Part shown: in pieces, positions 41,593 to 49,761 of the stretch
Layout of the letters: the number at the start of each line of letters is the position of its first letter
Numbering within the stretch: the first letter of the stretch is position 1
NCBI RefSeq assembly: GCF_002939705.1
Contig: NZ_MDCB01000006.1
Location: 8,487-72,486 of the forward strand
Length of the DNA: 64,000 nt
DNA from: Xanthomonas albilineans
GTDB lineage: Bacteria > Pseudomonadota > Gammaproteobacteria > Xanthomonadales > Xanthomonadaceae
Direction of reading: 5' to 3'
Made by a program: the position numbers and the translations under genes
Notes under the pieces: model-generated
Databases searched by the model: none
What the model was told of the DNA's origin: nothing
The model's input: the letters and a program-made list of their open reading frames with translations, nothing else

Positions 41593-41864
41593 TCAACCCT
41601 TGGCAAAGTCCGCGGCGGCTTTTTTAGGATGTCGCGCTCCTCGGTGACACGGCGCAACTCAGCCTTTAGGCGCCGAACCTCCACGCTCTGGTCCAACTCG
41701 GCACGCTGCACGATGCCGGGCTTGCCGAACTTGCGCAGCCAGGCATACAGGCTGTGCGTGGTGACACCCGGTCGCTCGGCGACTTCTGCCACCTTGAACC
41801 CTCGGTCGATCACTTGCCGGACCGCCTCGACCTTGAACTCATCCGTATATCGCTTGGCGCTCAT
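41593..41864 (-). pseudogene. IS3-family transposase orfA
   Basis: Helix-turn-helix protein of the element, starting MSAKRYTDEFKVEAVRQV, with VTTHSLYAWLRKFG and the leucine-zipper part SVEVRRLKAELRRVTEERD. It reaches a run CTA AAA AAG after ERDI. In the direct frame the ORF runs on to 41442 as a shadow of orfB, while one base back it reads KKAAADFAKG and stops at 41593. The A-AAA-AAG is the classic slippery heptamer of IS3 elements, so this may be the frameshift site rather than damage. Confidence 0.65.
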
Positions 41865-42037
41865 GGACACCTCCGAATCAGCCATTTTCCATGGCCATGA
41901 GATGTCTAGGAAATCCTGGGCGTATCAATGAGGTGATTGTTCGAGGCCTCATCCAACACGGGAACTTCCTCGGGAACCGGGACGATTCCGCCGCCTTACT
42001 GGAGCGCCTCCCGGCGCGCCAGCACTCCCACGCCCGA

Positions 42038-42307
42038 CTAGCGCCGCATGCGACGCCATGCGATCAAAGCAACCGCCGCCAGCGCGGCGACGCTGCCGAT
42101 CGCGGCCAGTTGTGCCATCCGCCGCTCACGCTGCCCGCGCAACTGCACGTACGTGTTGTCCGGATCGTCTGCGGAGAGCGGCGACTGAAACACCGCGTGG
42201 GAGGCGACCGACCGAGTGCGGGCCGTCGGCTTGGCGCTGGCGGGTCTGGGATCGACATCGTGGACGGGACGGATGGTTTTGGTCATGTCGGGTGTCGTCT
42301 TGTTCAT
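42038..42307 (-). CDS. Hypothetical protein with a C-terminal membrane anchor
   Basis: An 89-residue frame. The N-terminal 55 residues are polar and probably disordered. The end, RERRMAQLAAIGSVAALAAVALIAWRRMRR in part, is a hydrophobic helix flanked by arginines, a tail-anchor pattern. No family is recognised and the Shine-Dalgarno sequence is poor. It lies between the IS3 remnant and the MazG-like gene. Confidence 0.45.
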   Translation of the reverse strand: MNKTTPDMTKTIRPVHDVDPRPASAKPTARTRSVASHAVFQSPLSADDPDNTYVQLRGQRERRMAQLAAIGSVAALAAVALIAWRRMRR

Positions 42308-42498
42308 GCGTCGGGCCGATGCTGCGATGTGCGTGGAGTCACGGCGTCATTGTGCCAAGGGCAACGTTAACCCGATGCGGGCGAAACGTCATCCTGTATC
42401 AGCACACTACCTGCATAGTCGGCGAATGAACCGGCGGCCACTTGCGGACTGCGCGACGACGCCGATGGATCGCACCCAGGATTGCGGCATGAGCACAC

Positions 42499-42849
42499 TC
42501 ACAACTCGGTGTACTTGGTGATGCGGCCCTTGGCCCGCTCCACCGGATATTTGGTGGCGTTCACCTGCATCTTGCGCTGCGCCGCGTCGATCGGATCGAT
42601 GCCGAGTTTGTCGCACAACTGCAGCAGATAGAGCAACACGTCAGCGATCTCGCTGCCCACCTGCGCTTTCTTGTCGTCGGACAATTGCCGGCTCTGCGTG
42701 TCGTCCAGCCACTGGAAATGTTCCAGCAGCTCCGCCGCCTCCACAGACAGCGCCGCGGCCAGATTACGCGGACTGTGGAACTGGCCCCAATCGCGGGCAT
42801 CGGCGAAGGCGCGCTGGGCAGTCTGCAGATCGCGAAGGCTGTCGGGCAT
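42499..42849 (-). CDS. MazG-like nucleotide pyrophosphohydrolase
   Basis: A 116-residue all-alpha NTP pyrophosphatase of the MazG/RS21-C6 (dCTPase) type, which removes unwanted nucleotides. The metal-binding helices are evident: SVEAAELLEHFQW with Glu-x2-Glu, and GSEIADVLLYLLQLCDKLGI with Glu-x2-Asp. Length and the closing NATKYPVERAKG match the single-domain family. No neighbour gives a clue to its substrate. About 900 bp without a recognisable intact gene lie upstream. Confidence 0.88.
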   Translation of the reverse strand: MPDSLRDLQTAQRAFADARDWGQFHSPRNLAAALSVEAAELLEHFQWLDDTQSRQLSDDKKAQVGSEIADVLLYLLQLCDKLGIDPIDAAQRKMQVNATKYPVERAKGRITKYTEL

Positions 42850-42992
42850 GGCATGGCTCGTTGTGATGACGCGGCATGGTAATGCAGCAGCGCGTGTGGC
42901 AGCACATAGAAGATGTGCACTGCGCGCCTACAGCATCACTAGACTCACCTGTCTGCACGCTTCGCCACGGCCACTTGCGCTTCGGATCTTCA

Positions 42993-43079
42993 TCACGTGC
43001 GCGACAAGATCGTGGTCTGTACATCGCCCAGATTTTCAGCCAAGTGAAAGCGATCGAAGACCGGGCGACAAGTTAGCAT
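42993..43079 (-). pseudogene. Scrap of an ISL3-like transposase
   Basis: The minus strand encodes MLTCRPVFDRFHLAENLGDV followed by a stop soon after. The DRFHLxxNL core is typical of the catalytic region of ISL3-family transposases. Nothing else of the gene is visible on either side, so this is a short fossil if the match is real. Confidence 0.4.
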
Positions 43080-43490
43080 GTCCCAATTATACGGGCGGGC
43101 CAGCACAGCTGGAGGAGCGCATGCCCGCGCCACTGCGAACGGGCGCACACAGTGGCTTGCGTAGGTCGTGAGACGTCGTGGACCGAGACACGGCGATGCA
43201 GCATGAAGGCGTAGAACATCGATCACGATGGTAGCTGTGCGCCGAGAGCGGAATGCAATTCCCGTGATCTTATGCCGGCAGGGGTGACGAGCACGTCAAA
43301 AATTCACGCATTCTTCACCCGCATTCGATGTAGGGAAGGGCAACTCAGCACGGGATAAGTTTTTCCTCGGCTGACGCCGCTGTCTGCCGGCCGCGTGAAA
43401 ACGCCATCACTCTTGTCAAGTCATTAACATAAAATTTCCTTTTATATCAATTACTTAATTCATTTCCAATGCCGCGCGGTCGATTCAACG

Positions 43491-43536
43491 TTGTCCACAG
43501 AGGGTGTGGATGACTTTTGCATAACGTTGTGGATAA
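43491..43536. other. Cluster of three DnaA-box-like sequences
   Basis: A TTGTCCACA (43491-43499, plus strand), a TGTGGATGA (43505-43513, minus strand, one mismatch) and a TGTGGATAA (43528-43536, minus strand, the perfect consensus TTATCCACA) lie within 46 bp. An AT-rich stretch of about 55 bp (43417-43470) lies just to the left. This is the layout of a replication-origin or DnaA-titration site, but no dnaA or rep gene is nearby. Confidence 0.55.
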
Positions 43537-43749
43537 GGTCGATGCCGGCCCGTGAAACAAGAGTGTCAAACGAGGTGATGAAAATTTCACCATCATTAAC
43601 TTACTTGGGGCAGCCCTCCCCCCATCCGCCGTCTTGGCGGCACGGCGATTCGGGCAACATGGCCCGGCATGGAAACCAGACTTCACTCGGGTTCCCTCCC
43701 GGGCTCGCGGGCGAGGCCGGGAGATGCGAACGTCGAAGGAAGACGCGGT

Positions 43750-46653
43750 TCAGACCACCGCGTCTTCCTTGTACGCCTCCACCGGGATGCATGCGCACAT
43801 CACGTTCTTGTCGCCATAGACGTTGTCAACGCGCGCTACCGGCGGCCAATACTTCTGTTGCTTCAGGCTCGGCAGCGGAAACGCGGCCAGTTCGCGCGGA
43901 TAGGCATAGATCCATTCGCTGGCGGTGACCTGCGCGGCGGTGTGCGGGGCGTGCTTGAGCGGGTTGTCTTCGCGGTCCAGGCGGCCGTCTTCGATCGCGG
44001 CAATCTCCTCGCGGATCTGGATCATCGCCTCGATGAAGCGGTCCAACTCATGCAGCGATTCGCTCTCGGTCGGCTCGACCATCAAGGTGCCGGCGACTGG
44101 GAAGCTCAGCGTCGGGGCATGGAAACCGAAATCGATCAGACGCTTGGCGATGTCCTCAGCGCCGATGCCGCTGGTTTTCTCCAACGGGCGCACGTCGAGA
44201 ATGCACTCATGTGCGACCAGCCCGTTGCGGCCGGTGTACAGCGTCTTGTAGTAAGGAGCCAGACGCTTGGCGATGTAGTTGGCGTTGAGCAGCGCGACCT
44301 GGGTGGCCTTGCGCAGGCCGGTGCGGCCCATCATGGTGACGTACATCCAACTGATCGGCAGGATCGAAGCACTGCCGAAGCTGGCGGCGCTGACCATACC
44401 AACGGCACCTTCGCCGGCAGCTTTTTGAGCTTCGCCGGCATCAGGCAGCGTCTTGGGCAAGTATGGCGCCAGGTGGGCTTTCACCGCACATGGACCGACG
44501 CCCGGGCCACCGCCGCCGTGCGGAATGCAGAAGGTCTTGTGCAAGTTCAGATGCGACACGTCCGAGCCCCACTTGCCGGGCTTGGCCACGCCGACCAGTG
44601 CGTTCATGTTGGCACCGTCGGTGTAGACCTGCCCGCCGTGGGCATGCACGGCGTCGCAGATCGCCACCACGTCTTCCTCGAACACGCCATGGGTGGAAGG
44701 ATAGGTGATCATCAGCGCGGCCAGACGCTGGGAATACTTCGCGGCCTTGGCGCGGATGTCCTCAACATCGACGTTGCCGTTGCCGTCGCACTTGGTCACC
44801 ACCACGGTCATGCCGCACATCTGCGCCGAGGCCGGGTTGGTACCGTGCGCCGATTCGGGAATCAGGCAGATATCGCGATGGCCTTCGCCGCGCGCACGGT
44901 GATACGCGCGGATCGCCAGCAGGCCGGCGTATTCGCCCTGCGCGCCGGAGTTCGGCTGCAGGCTGACCGCATCGTAGCCCGTGCACTCGACCAACATCGC
45001 TTCCAGCTCGTCGATCAACTGCGCGTAACCGGCGCTCTGTGCGGCAGGCGCCAGCGGATGGATCGCGCAGAATTGCGGCCAGGTCACCGGGATCATCTCG
45101 GCGGTGGCGTTGAGCTTCATCGTGCAACTGCCCAGTGGAATCATCGTGCGATCCATCGCCAGATCCTTGTCGGCCAGGGCGCGCATATAGCGCAGCAGTT
45201 CGTGCTCGCTGTGGTGGGTGTTGAACACCGGATGCTGCAGGAACGCGCTACGACGCCGCAATTGTGCCGGCAACGCGTCGGCAGTCGCCGCGTCGAGCGC
45301 ATCGACGTCGGCACGCACGCCGAACAACTGCGCCAACGCGACCACATCGGCGCGCGTCGCGGTCTCGTCCAGACTGATGCTCAACGAGGTGCTGTCGATC
45401 GCGCGCAGGTTGATACCGGCAGCGTGCGCCTTGGCGTGGAGCGTCTCGGCATCCACGCCGGTGACGTGCAGCGTGTCGAAGAAACGCGCACCGACAGCGA
45501 CGCCGGCGCTGCGCAGCGCCGCGGCCAGGATCGCAGCCAGACGGTGGGTGCGCCGCGCGATACGGACCAGGCCCTCGGGGCCATGGTAAACCGCGTACAT
45601 CGACGCCATCACCGCTAGCAGCACCTGCGCGGTACAGATGTTGGAAGTGGCTTTCTCGCGGCGGATGTGCTGTTCGCGGGTTTGCAGGGTGAGACGATAG
45701 GCGGGGTTGCCCGCCGCGTCGATGGAGACGCCGATCAAACGGCCCGGCATCGAGCGCTTGTAAGCGTCGCGACAGGCCATGAACGCCGCGTGCGGACCAC
45801 CGAACCCGAACGGCACGCCGAAACGCTGCGAATTGCCGACCACAATGTCCGCGCCCCATTCGCCGGGTGCGGCAATCAAGGTGAGCGCGAGCAGGTCGGT
45901 GGCCACGGCGACCAAGCCGCCGCGTGCATGCACGGCGGCGGCTAGTGCGGCATGCGCGTCGACCGAGTCGAAATGGAACCGGCCGAAGCTATCCGGGTAC
46001 TGCAGCAGCACGCCAAAGCAGTCTGCCTGCTGCGCTTCCTCCGGGGTGCCCACGCGCAGCACGATCCCCAGCGGCTCGGCGCGGGTGCGCAGCAATTCCA
46101 GGGTCTGCGGGTGCACCGCGTCGTGGACGAAGAAGGTGTCCGACTTGGCCTTGGCCGAACGCTTGGCCAGGGTCATCGCCTCGGCGGCGGCGGTGGCTTC
46201 GTCCAGCAGCGAGGCATTGGCGATCTCCATGCCGGTGAGGTCGGCGCACATGGTCTGGAAGTTGATCAGGGCTTCCATGCGGCCCTGCGAAATCTCCGCC
46301 TGATACGGGGTGTAGGCGGTGTACCAGGCCGGGTTTTCGAGAATGTTGCGCAGAATCACCTTCGGCGTGTGGGTGCCGTAATAGCCCTGGCCGATGAAGG
46401 TGCGGAACACGCTGTTTTTGTCGGCGATGGCGCGGATCTTGGCCAGCGCCTCCTCTTCGCTGATCGCCTCGGGCAACGCCAGCGCGGCCGGCGATTTAAT
46501 GCTGCCGGGCACGATGGCATCGGTGAGCGCATCCAGCGAATCGTGGCCGACGGTGCGCAGCATCTGCGCGATCTCGGCGTCGTTCGGGCCAATATGGCGC
46601 TCGATGAAGGCCGAGTGGTGCTCGAGGTCGCGCAGCGAAGAAGTCTGAGGCAT
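43750..46653 (-). CDS. gcvP: Glycine dehydrogenase (decarboxylating), P-protein
   Basis: PLP enzyme of the glycine cleavage system that decarboxylates glycine and passes the aminomethyl group to GcvH. The 967-residue protein is the full-length fused form. The N-terminus reads [17 protein letters not shown], with [25 protein letters not shown] in part. The PLP lysine is in [16 protein letters not shown] near residue 702. The start MPQTSSLRD matches the family; the frame is open upstream into the leader. gcvT and gcvH are not in the window. A tandem glycine riboswitch precedes it. Confidence 0.97.
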   Translation of the reverse strand: MPQTSSLRDLEHHSAFIERHIGPNDAEIAQMLRTVGHDSLDALTDAIVPGSIKSPAALALPEAISEEEALAKIRAIADKNSVFRTFIGQGYYGTHTPKVILRNILENPAWYTAYTPYQAEISQGRMEALINFQTMCADLTGMEIANASLLDEATAAAEAMTLAKRSAKAKSDTFFVHDAVHPQTLELLRTRAEPLGIVLRVGTPEEAQQADCFGVLLQYPDSFGRFHFDSVDAHAALAAAVHARGGLVAVATDLLALTLIAAPGEWGADIVVGNSQRFGVPFGFGGPHAAFMACRDAYKRSMPGRLIGVSIDAAGNPAYRLTLQTREQHIRREKATSNICTAQVLLAVMASMYAVYHGPEGLVRIARRTHRLAAILAAALRSAGVAVGARFFDTLHVTGVDAETLHAKAHAAGINLRAIDSTSLSISLDETATRADVVALAQLFGVRADVDALDAATADALPAQLRRRSAFLQHPVFNTHHSEHELLRYMRALADKDLAMDRTMIPLGSCTMKLNATAEMIPVTWPQFCAIHPLAPAAQSAGYAQLIDELEAMLVECTGYDAVSLQPNSGAQGEYAGLLAIRAYHRARGEGHRDICLIPESAHGTNPASAQMCGMTVVVTKCDGNGNVDVEDIRAKAAKYSQRLAALMITYPSTHGVFEEDVVAICDAVHAHGGQVYTDGANMNALVGVAKPGKWGSDVSHLNLHKTFCIPHGGGGPGVGPCAVKAHLAPYLPKTLPDAGEAQKAAGEGAVGMVSAASFGSASILPISWMYVTMMGRTGLRKATQVALLNANYIAKRLAPYYKTLYTGRNGLVAHECILDVRPLEKTSGIGAEDIAKRLIDFGFHAPTLSFPVAGTLMVEPTESESLHELDRFIEAMIQIREEIAAIEDGRLDREDNPLKHAPHTAAQVTASEWIYAYPRELAAFPLPSLKQQKYWPPVARVDNVYGDKNVMCACIPVEAYKEDAVV

Positions 46654-46756
46654 GGAGATGATCCGGCAAAGGAAGGCACGAGAAGCAGGCACACGCATAT
46701 CGCGGTCCGACCGCATAGACGGTTGGCCGACAGGAAGCGCGCGCCTCCCAAATGTG

Positions 46757-46930
46757 CCCCTCTGTCCTTTTGCCTGAGAGTTTGGAAGCCGCCGTGGATC
46801 GCGCTGCGCTTCGTGCCCCTTCGGCGCCGGGTTTGACCGGTCTCTCCAGAGTCTTGGTGCGGGTGGTATCGGGCCTGAGCGATTACGGGCGTTGCGCCTT
46901 CGGCAGCGGGTTGCCCCACTTCTCCCACCA
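46757..46930 (-). ncRNA. Tandem glycine riboswitch controlling gcvP
   Basis: Two glycine aptamers lie in series on the minus strand. The first (about 46855-46930) has GGGAGAAG, CTGCCGAAGGCGC and CGCTCAGGC. The second (about 46757-46853) has CTGGAGAGACCGG, GCGCCGAAGGGGC and CTCTCAGGCAAAAGGACAG. These are the conserved cores of the gcvT RNA element. It ends about 100 nt before the gcvP start and should switch expression on when glycine is abundant. The gap to the start may hold the expression platform. Confidence 0.93.
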
Positions 46931-46942
46931 TATTGCAGATTG

Positions 46943-46948
46943 ATTATA
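46943..46948 (-). promoter_or_regulatory. -10 box of the gcvP riboswitch transcript
   Basis: A perfect TATAAT on the minus strand lies about 13 bp upstream of the first aptamer's 5' edge, so transcription would start just before the riboswitch. The -35 region is poor, which suggests an activator or an extended promoter. Confidence 0.55.
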
Positions 46949-47123
46949 GCGTAGCCAGCACCATCCACGGTGGGTGGAATCGTGCGATGTCAGGCTGAAT
47001 AGGCAACACAGCATGTGTGCAGCGACGCTGCTGGCGCGTATCATAGGCACACCCTATCTTTCCACGCCCGTCCCTTGCCGGACGGCATCGTTGTGTGTGC
47101 GACCAATTTATTAGGATGTCCGA

Positions 47124-48374
47124 ATGTCCCTCCCGAATGTGTCCACCCGCCGCATGACCTTGCTGCTGGCCGGGCTGACGATGTTCGGCCCGTTCTCGAT
47201 CGACACCATTTTCCCGGCGTTCCCGCAACTGGCGCAGCGCCTGCATGAGGATCCCGTGGCGATCCAGCAGACAGTCAGCGTGTACCTGCTGGCCTATGCG
47301 CTGATGAGCCTGGCACATGGACCGCTGTCCGATGCCTGGGGACGCCGGCGGGTCATCGTCGGTGGATTGACGCTCTTCATTCTGGCCTCGGTCGGTTGCG
47401 CGCTGTCGCACGACTTGCCGACCCTACTGGCATTCCGTGCGCTACAAGGTATCTGCGCTGGGGTCGGCATGATCGTCGGCCGTGCGGTGATCCGCGACCT
47501 GTTCCACGGCGACGACGCCCAACGGCTGATGAGCCACGTATCGATGCTGTTCGGTATCGCCCCTGCAATCGCACCGATCATCGGCGGCTTGATTCTGAGC
47601 AGTGGCCACGGCTGGCCGATGATCTTCTGGTGGTTGGTCGGGTTTTCTTCGCTGCTGCTACTCGCCACGCTGCGCTGGCTACCGGAAACCCACCCGCCGC
47701 AGGTGCGCACGCCATTGGCGCCGCACACGCTCCTACGCGATTACCTCGGCATCGCGTTCAACCCACACTTCCAACGTCTGGCCGCCGCCGGTGCGTTCAA
47801 CTCCGCCGGAGTGTTCCTGTACATCGCCTCGGCGCCCGCGTTCGTCATCGACCTGCTCGGCATGAGCGAGCAGAATTTTGCCTGGCTGTTCATGCCCACC
47901 ATCGGCGGCATGACCCTGGGGGCATTTCTCTCCGGGCGCATGGCCGGCCGACTCGGGCCACTGCGCCAGGTCCGCATCGGCTTCATCTGCTGTGGTGCAT
48001 CGGTGGCTGGCAATATCGCCTACACCGCGCTGGCGCCACAGATCGCGCTACCGTGGGCGGTATTGCCGATTTTCGGCGGCGGCCTGGGCATGGCATTGAT
48101 CTTCCCGATCCTGGCGCTCGCCGTGCTGGATATGTATCCGCGCCAGCGCGGGCTGGCCTCGTCGCTGCAGGCGTTCACCCAACTCATGGTGAGTGTGGCA
48201 GTGGCGGGGGGATTGGCACCATTGCTCAGTGGCCACCCGCTGCATCTGGCGATGGGCTCGGGCGGATTTTTCCTGCTCGGCTGGGCATTCTGGCGTTGGG
48301 AGCGGCGCAGCGACATGCCGCTGCCGAAGCAGGAAGCGCAGATGCCAGTGTTGGAACCGACAGACGTACTATGA
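47124..48374 (+). CDS. Bcr/CflA-family multidrug efflux MFS transporter
   Basis: A 416-residue 12-helix proton-driven exporter of the DHA1 group. Family features are FGPFSIDTIFPAFPQLA in helix 1, GPLSDAWGRRRVIVGG (the MFS loop 2-3 motif), and RALQGICAGVGMIVGRAVIRD in helix 4-5. A TAGGA lies 8 bp before the ATG. Such proteins export drugs such as bicyclomycin or chloramphenicol and amino acids or dipeptides. It is divergent from gcvP. Confidence 0.9.
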   Translation: MSLPNVSTRRMTLLLAGLTMFGPFSIDTIFPAFPQLAQRLHEDPVAIQQTVSVYLLAYALMSLAHGPLSDAWGRRRVIVGGLTLFILASVGCALSHDLPTLLAFRALQGICAGVGMIVGRAVIRDLFHGDDAQRLMSHVSMLFGIAPAIAPIIGGLILSSGHGWPMIFWWLVGFSSLLLLATLRWLPETHPPQVRTPLAPHTLLRDYLGIAFNPHFQRLAAAGAFNSAGVFLYIASAPAFVIDLLGMSEQNFAWLFMPTIGGMTLGAFLSGRMAGRLGPLRQVRIGFICCGASVAGNIAYTALAPQIALPWAVLPIFGGGLGMALIFPILALAVLDMYPRQRGLASSLQAFTQLMVSVAVAGGLAPLLSGHPLHLAMGSGGFFLLGWAFWRWERRSDMPLPKQEAQMPVLEPTDVL

Positions 48375-48427
48375 GCACCGAAGACGTGGTTGGGCTATCG
48401 TCGTCGGGTCACCGTTGAGGCAATCGC

Positions 48428-48844
48428 ATGTCCATCCAGTCCAAGCAGCGCCGCGACCTACGCAAGAAATTGGCCGAACGCCTGCGCCACCGCACCGAGA
48501 TTGCCGCCCCCAGCGCACAGATCGAGCCACACGCGGAACTGCGCGATCGGCAAAGCACGCTCCTGGCCGGAATCGTGCGCCGCGAAGGCGAATGGGTCTT
48601 GGGCATGGATGGGCGCATCGCCGGTCAGAGCGAAAGTGCGGCGCAAGTGCTGTCGCTGATCATGCAGGCGGCGGAACTGCACGAGCGTGCCGGCACGTCG
48701 GTACGCTTGATGTACTCGGACGCACTGAAGGACGCCGCGCACGCCGATGCGCTGGCACAGGGCCTGAGTTTCGAGGAGTTCAAGGCGCGTCACACTCAGA
48801 TCATGCGTCGCGACGATGGCGGTGCAGCGGCTCCGCCGGCCTGA
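48428..48844 (+). CDS. Conserved hypothetical cytoplasmic protein
   Basis: A 138-residue protein starting MSIQSKQRRDLRKKLAERLR, with a very basic N-terminal helix. A compact domain follows (LRDRQSTLLAGIVRREGEWVLG in part, then QVLSLIMQAAELHERAG). The C-terminal tail has LSFEEFKARHTQIMRRDDGG. No membrane segment or signal peptide. I recall similar proteins in xanthomonads without known function. The next gene (GNAT) starts 4 bp after its stop, so the two form an operon. Confidence 0.75.
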   Translation: MSIQSKQRRDLRKKLAERLRHRTEIAAPSAQIEPHAELRDRQSTLLAGIVRREGEWVLGMDGRIAGQSESAAQVLSLIMQAAELHERAGTSVRLMYSDALKDAAHADALAQGLSFEEFKARHTQIMRRDDGGAAAPPA

Positions 48845-48848
48845 CTCC

Positions 48849-49379
48849 ATGGGCCAGAGCGCGAGCCAGGCTGCGCACGAGGCCGTGTCGCTGAAGCGGG
48901 TGCGGCGGCGCGACAGCATCGCGCTGATCCAGGCGCATCGAACCAGCATCGCCCTGCATCATCCGTGGACGTATCCGTTTACCGACGTGCCCGGTTTCGA
49001 GGCCTGGTATGCCCAAACCCTGGACGGTAGCAACATCGCGCTACTCGCGCGCGAGCGCAGCAGCGACGCGCTGGCAGGGCTCTTCACTTTCAGTCAGGTC
49101 GTCGGCGGCTGTTTCCAAAACGCCTATCTGGGCTATCACGCGATGGCCGGTTGCGAAGGTCGCGGACTGATGACCCATGCGCTGCGTCTGTGCGTGGCTT
49201 ATGCGTTCACCGACCTGGGATTGCACCGGGTGGAGGCTAACATCCAGCCGGATAATACCCGCTCGCTAGCACTGGTAAAGCGCGCCGGTTTTCGTTGCGA
49301 AGGCTATTCGCCGCGTTACATGCGCATCGGCGGAATCTGGCGCGACCATGAACGCTGGGCACGGCTGGCCGACGACTGA
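48849..49379 (+). CDS. RimJ/RimL-type GNAT acetyltransferase
   Basis: A 176-residue GNAT enzyme of the ribosomal-protein N-acetyltransferase branch. Its signatures are the acceptor-side FQNAYLGYHAMAGCEGRGLMTHALRLCV with the acetyl-CoA loop, and LGLHRVEANIQPDNTRSLALVKRAGFRCEGYSPRY in part. The N-terminus has SLKRVRRRDS. The natural substrate may be a ribosomal protein or a small amine; it cannot be settled from sequence. It is translationally close-coupled to the 138-residue protein. Confidence 0.88.
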   Translation: MGQSASQAAHEAVSLKRVRRRDSIALIQAHRTSIALHHPWTYPFTDVPGFEAWYAQTLDGSNIALLARERSSDALAGLFTFSQVVGGCFQNAYLGYHAMAGCEGRGLMTHALRLCVAYAFTDLGLHRVEANIQPDNTRSLALVKRAGFRCEGYSPRYMRIGGIWRDHERWARLADD

Positions 49380-49761
49380 GCAAGGCGCGGAAACACACAC
49401 ATATTTGCCGCACTGCCCTGGTTCGCGACAACAACCCAGCTCAATCGCAGAGAAATCACTCCGACTGACAGTCGATCAGACGGAGCATCTCGAGCAACCT
49501 CAGTGGACGTGGCGCGAGCGGCTCTTGCCCCTGCTGCTGCAATCCCCCAGGACGAAAAGACCGTCGCCAGCGGTAGACAACTGCCGCCGCCACCACCTCG
49601 CGCTCATGATTTGGAACTTGCGTTCGAGTCGGATGGATTAATTCAACTTAATATCTCGTATCAGCCAGGGTTTACCGCCTGCTGCACGGGGAAATGTCGT
49701 CACACTCACACGAATTCAGACGCTGCAATTCGTCACATTGCAGCGCGCTCTCTCACGGAAC
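49380..49761. other. 382-bp leader region ahead of the beta-helix gene
   Basis: No recognisable gene. The region becomes AT-rich between 49610 and 49670 (for example ATTAATTCAACTTAATATC), which may hold the promoter of the downstream secreted-protein gene. It ends with the hairpin at 49721-49745. Confidence 0.5.
49721..49745 (+). promoter_or_regulatory. Perfect 9-bp stem-loop in the leader of the CBM2 beta-helix gene
   Basis: CGCTGCAAT (49721-49729) pairs with ATTGCAGCG (49737-49745) around a 7-nt loop. It ends 16 nt before the start codon, directly ahead of the ACGGAA ribosome-binding region. It could be a protein operator in DNA or an RNA structure affecting translation or stability. Confidence 0.4.

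Larger units (their letters stand above)
40757..41927 (-). mobile_element. Decayed IS3-family insertion sequence
   Basis: Minus-strand remnants of an IS3 element (IS51/IS407-like type common in Xanthomonas). A likely left terminal inverted repeat is at 41903-41927; it reads TGATACGCCCAGG then ATTTCCTAGACA on the minus strand. orfA and a broken orfB follow. The right end is lost: similarity stops after NPKRRHGS near 40757, and the matching inverted repeat was not found. The element cannot be active. Confidence 0.8.
42850..43749. other. 900-bp gene-poor region
   Basis: Between the MazG-like gene and the 3' end of gcvP no intact gene is recognised. It holds a short ISL3-like transposase scrap (42993-43079), an AT-rich stretch (43417-43470) and three DnaA-box-like sequences (43491-43536). 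It also has repeated short words (TCATTAAC, AAAATTTC) on both sides of the boxes. Base composition between 43400 and 43620 is far more AT-rich than anywhere nearby. Confidence 0.6.

Noticed and set aside
42058-42429. Plus-strand frame over the 89-residue hypothetical
   Set aside because: Very Arg/Cys-rich and without initiation signal; the minus-strand frame with a membrane anchor is more credible.
43491-43536. Calling the DnaA-box cluster the chromosomal oriC
   Set aside because: No dnaA, dnaN, recF, rpmH or other origin-linked genes are nearby and the boxes are few; an origin call would need skew data.
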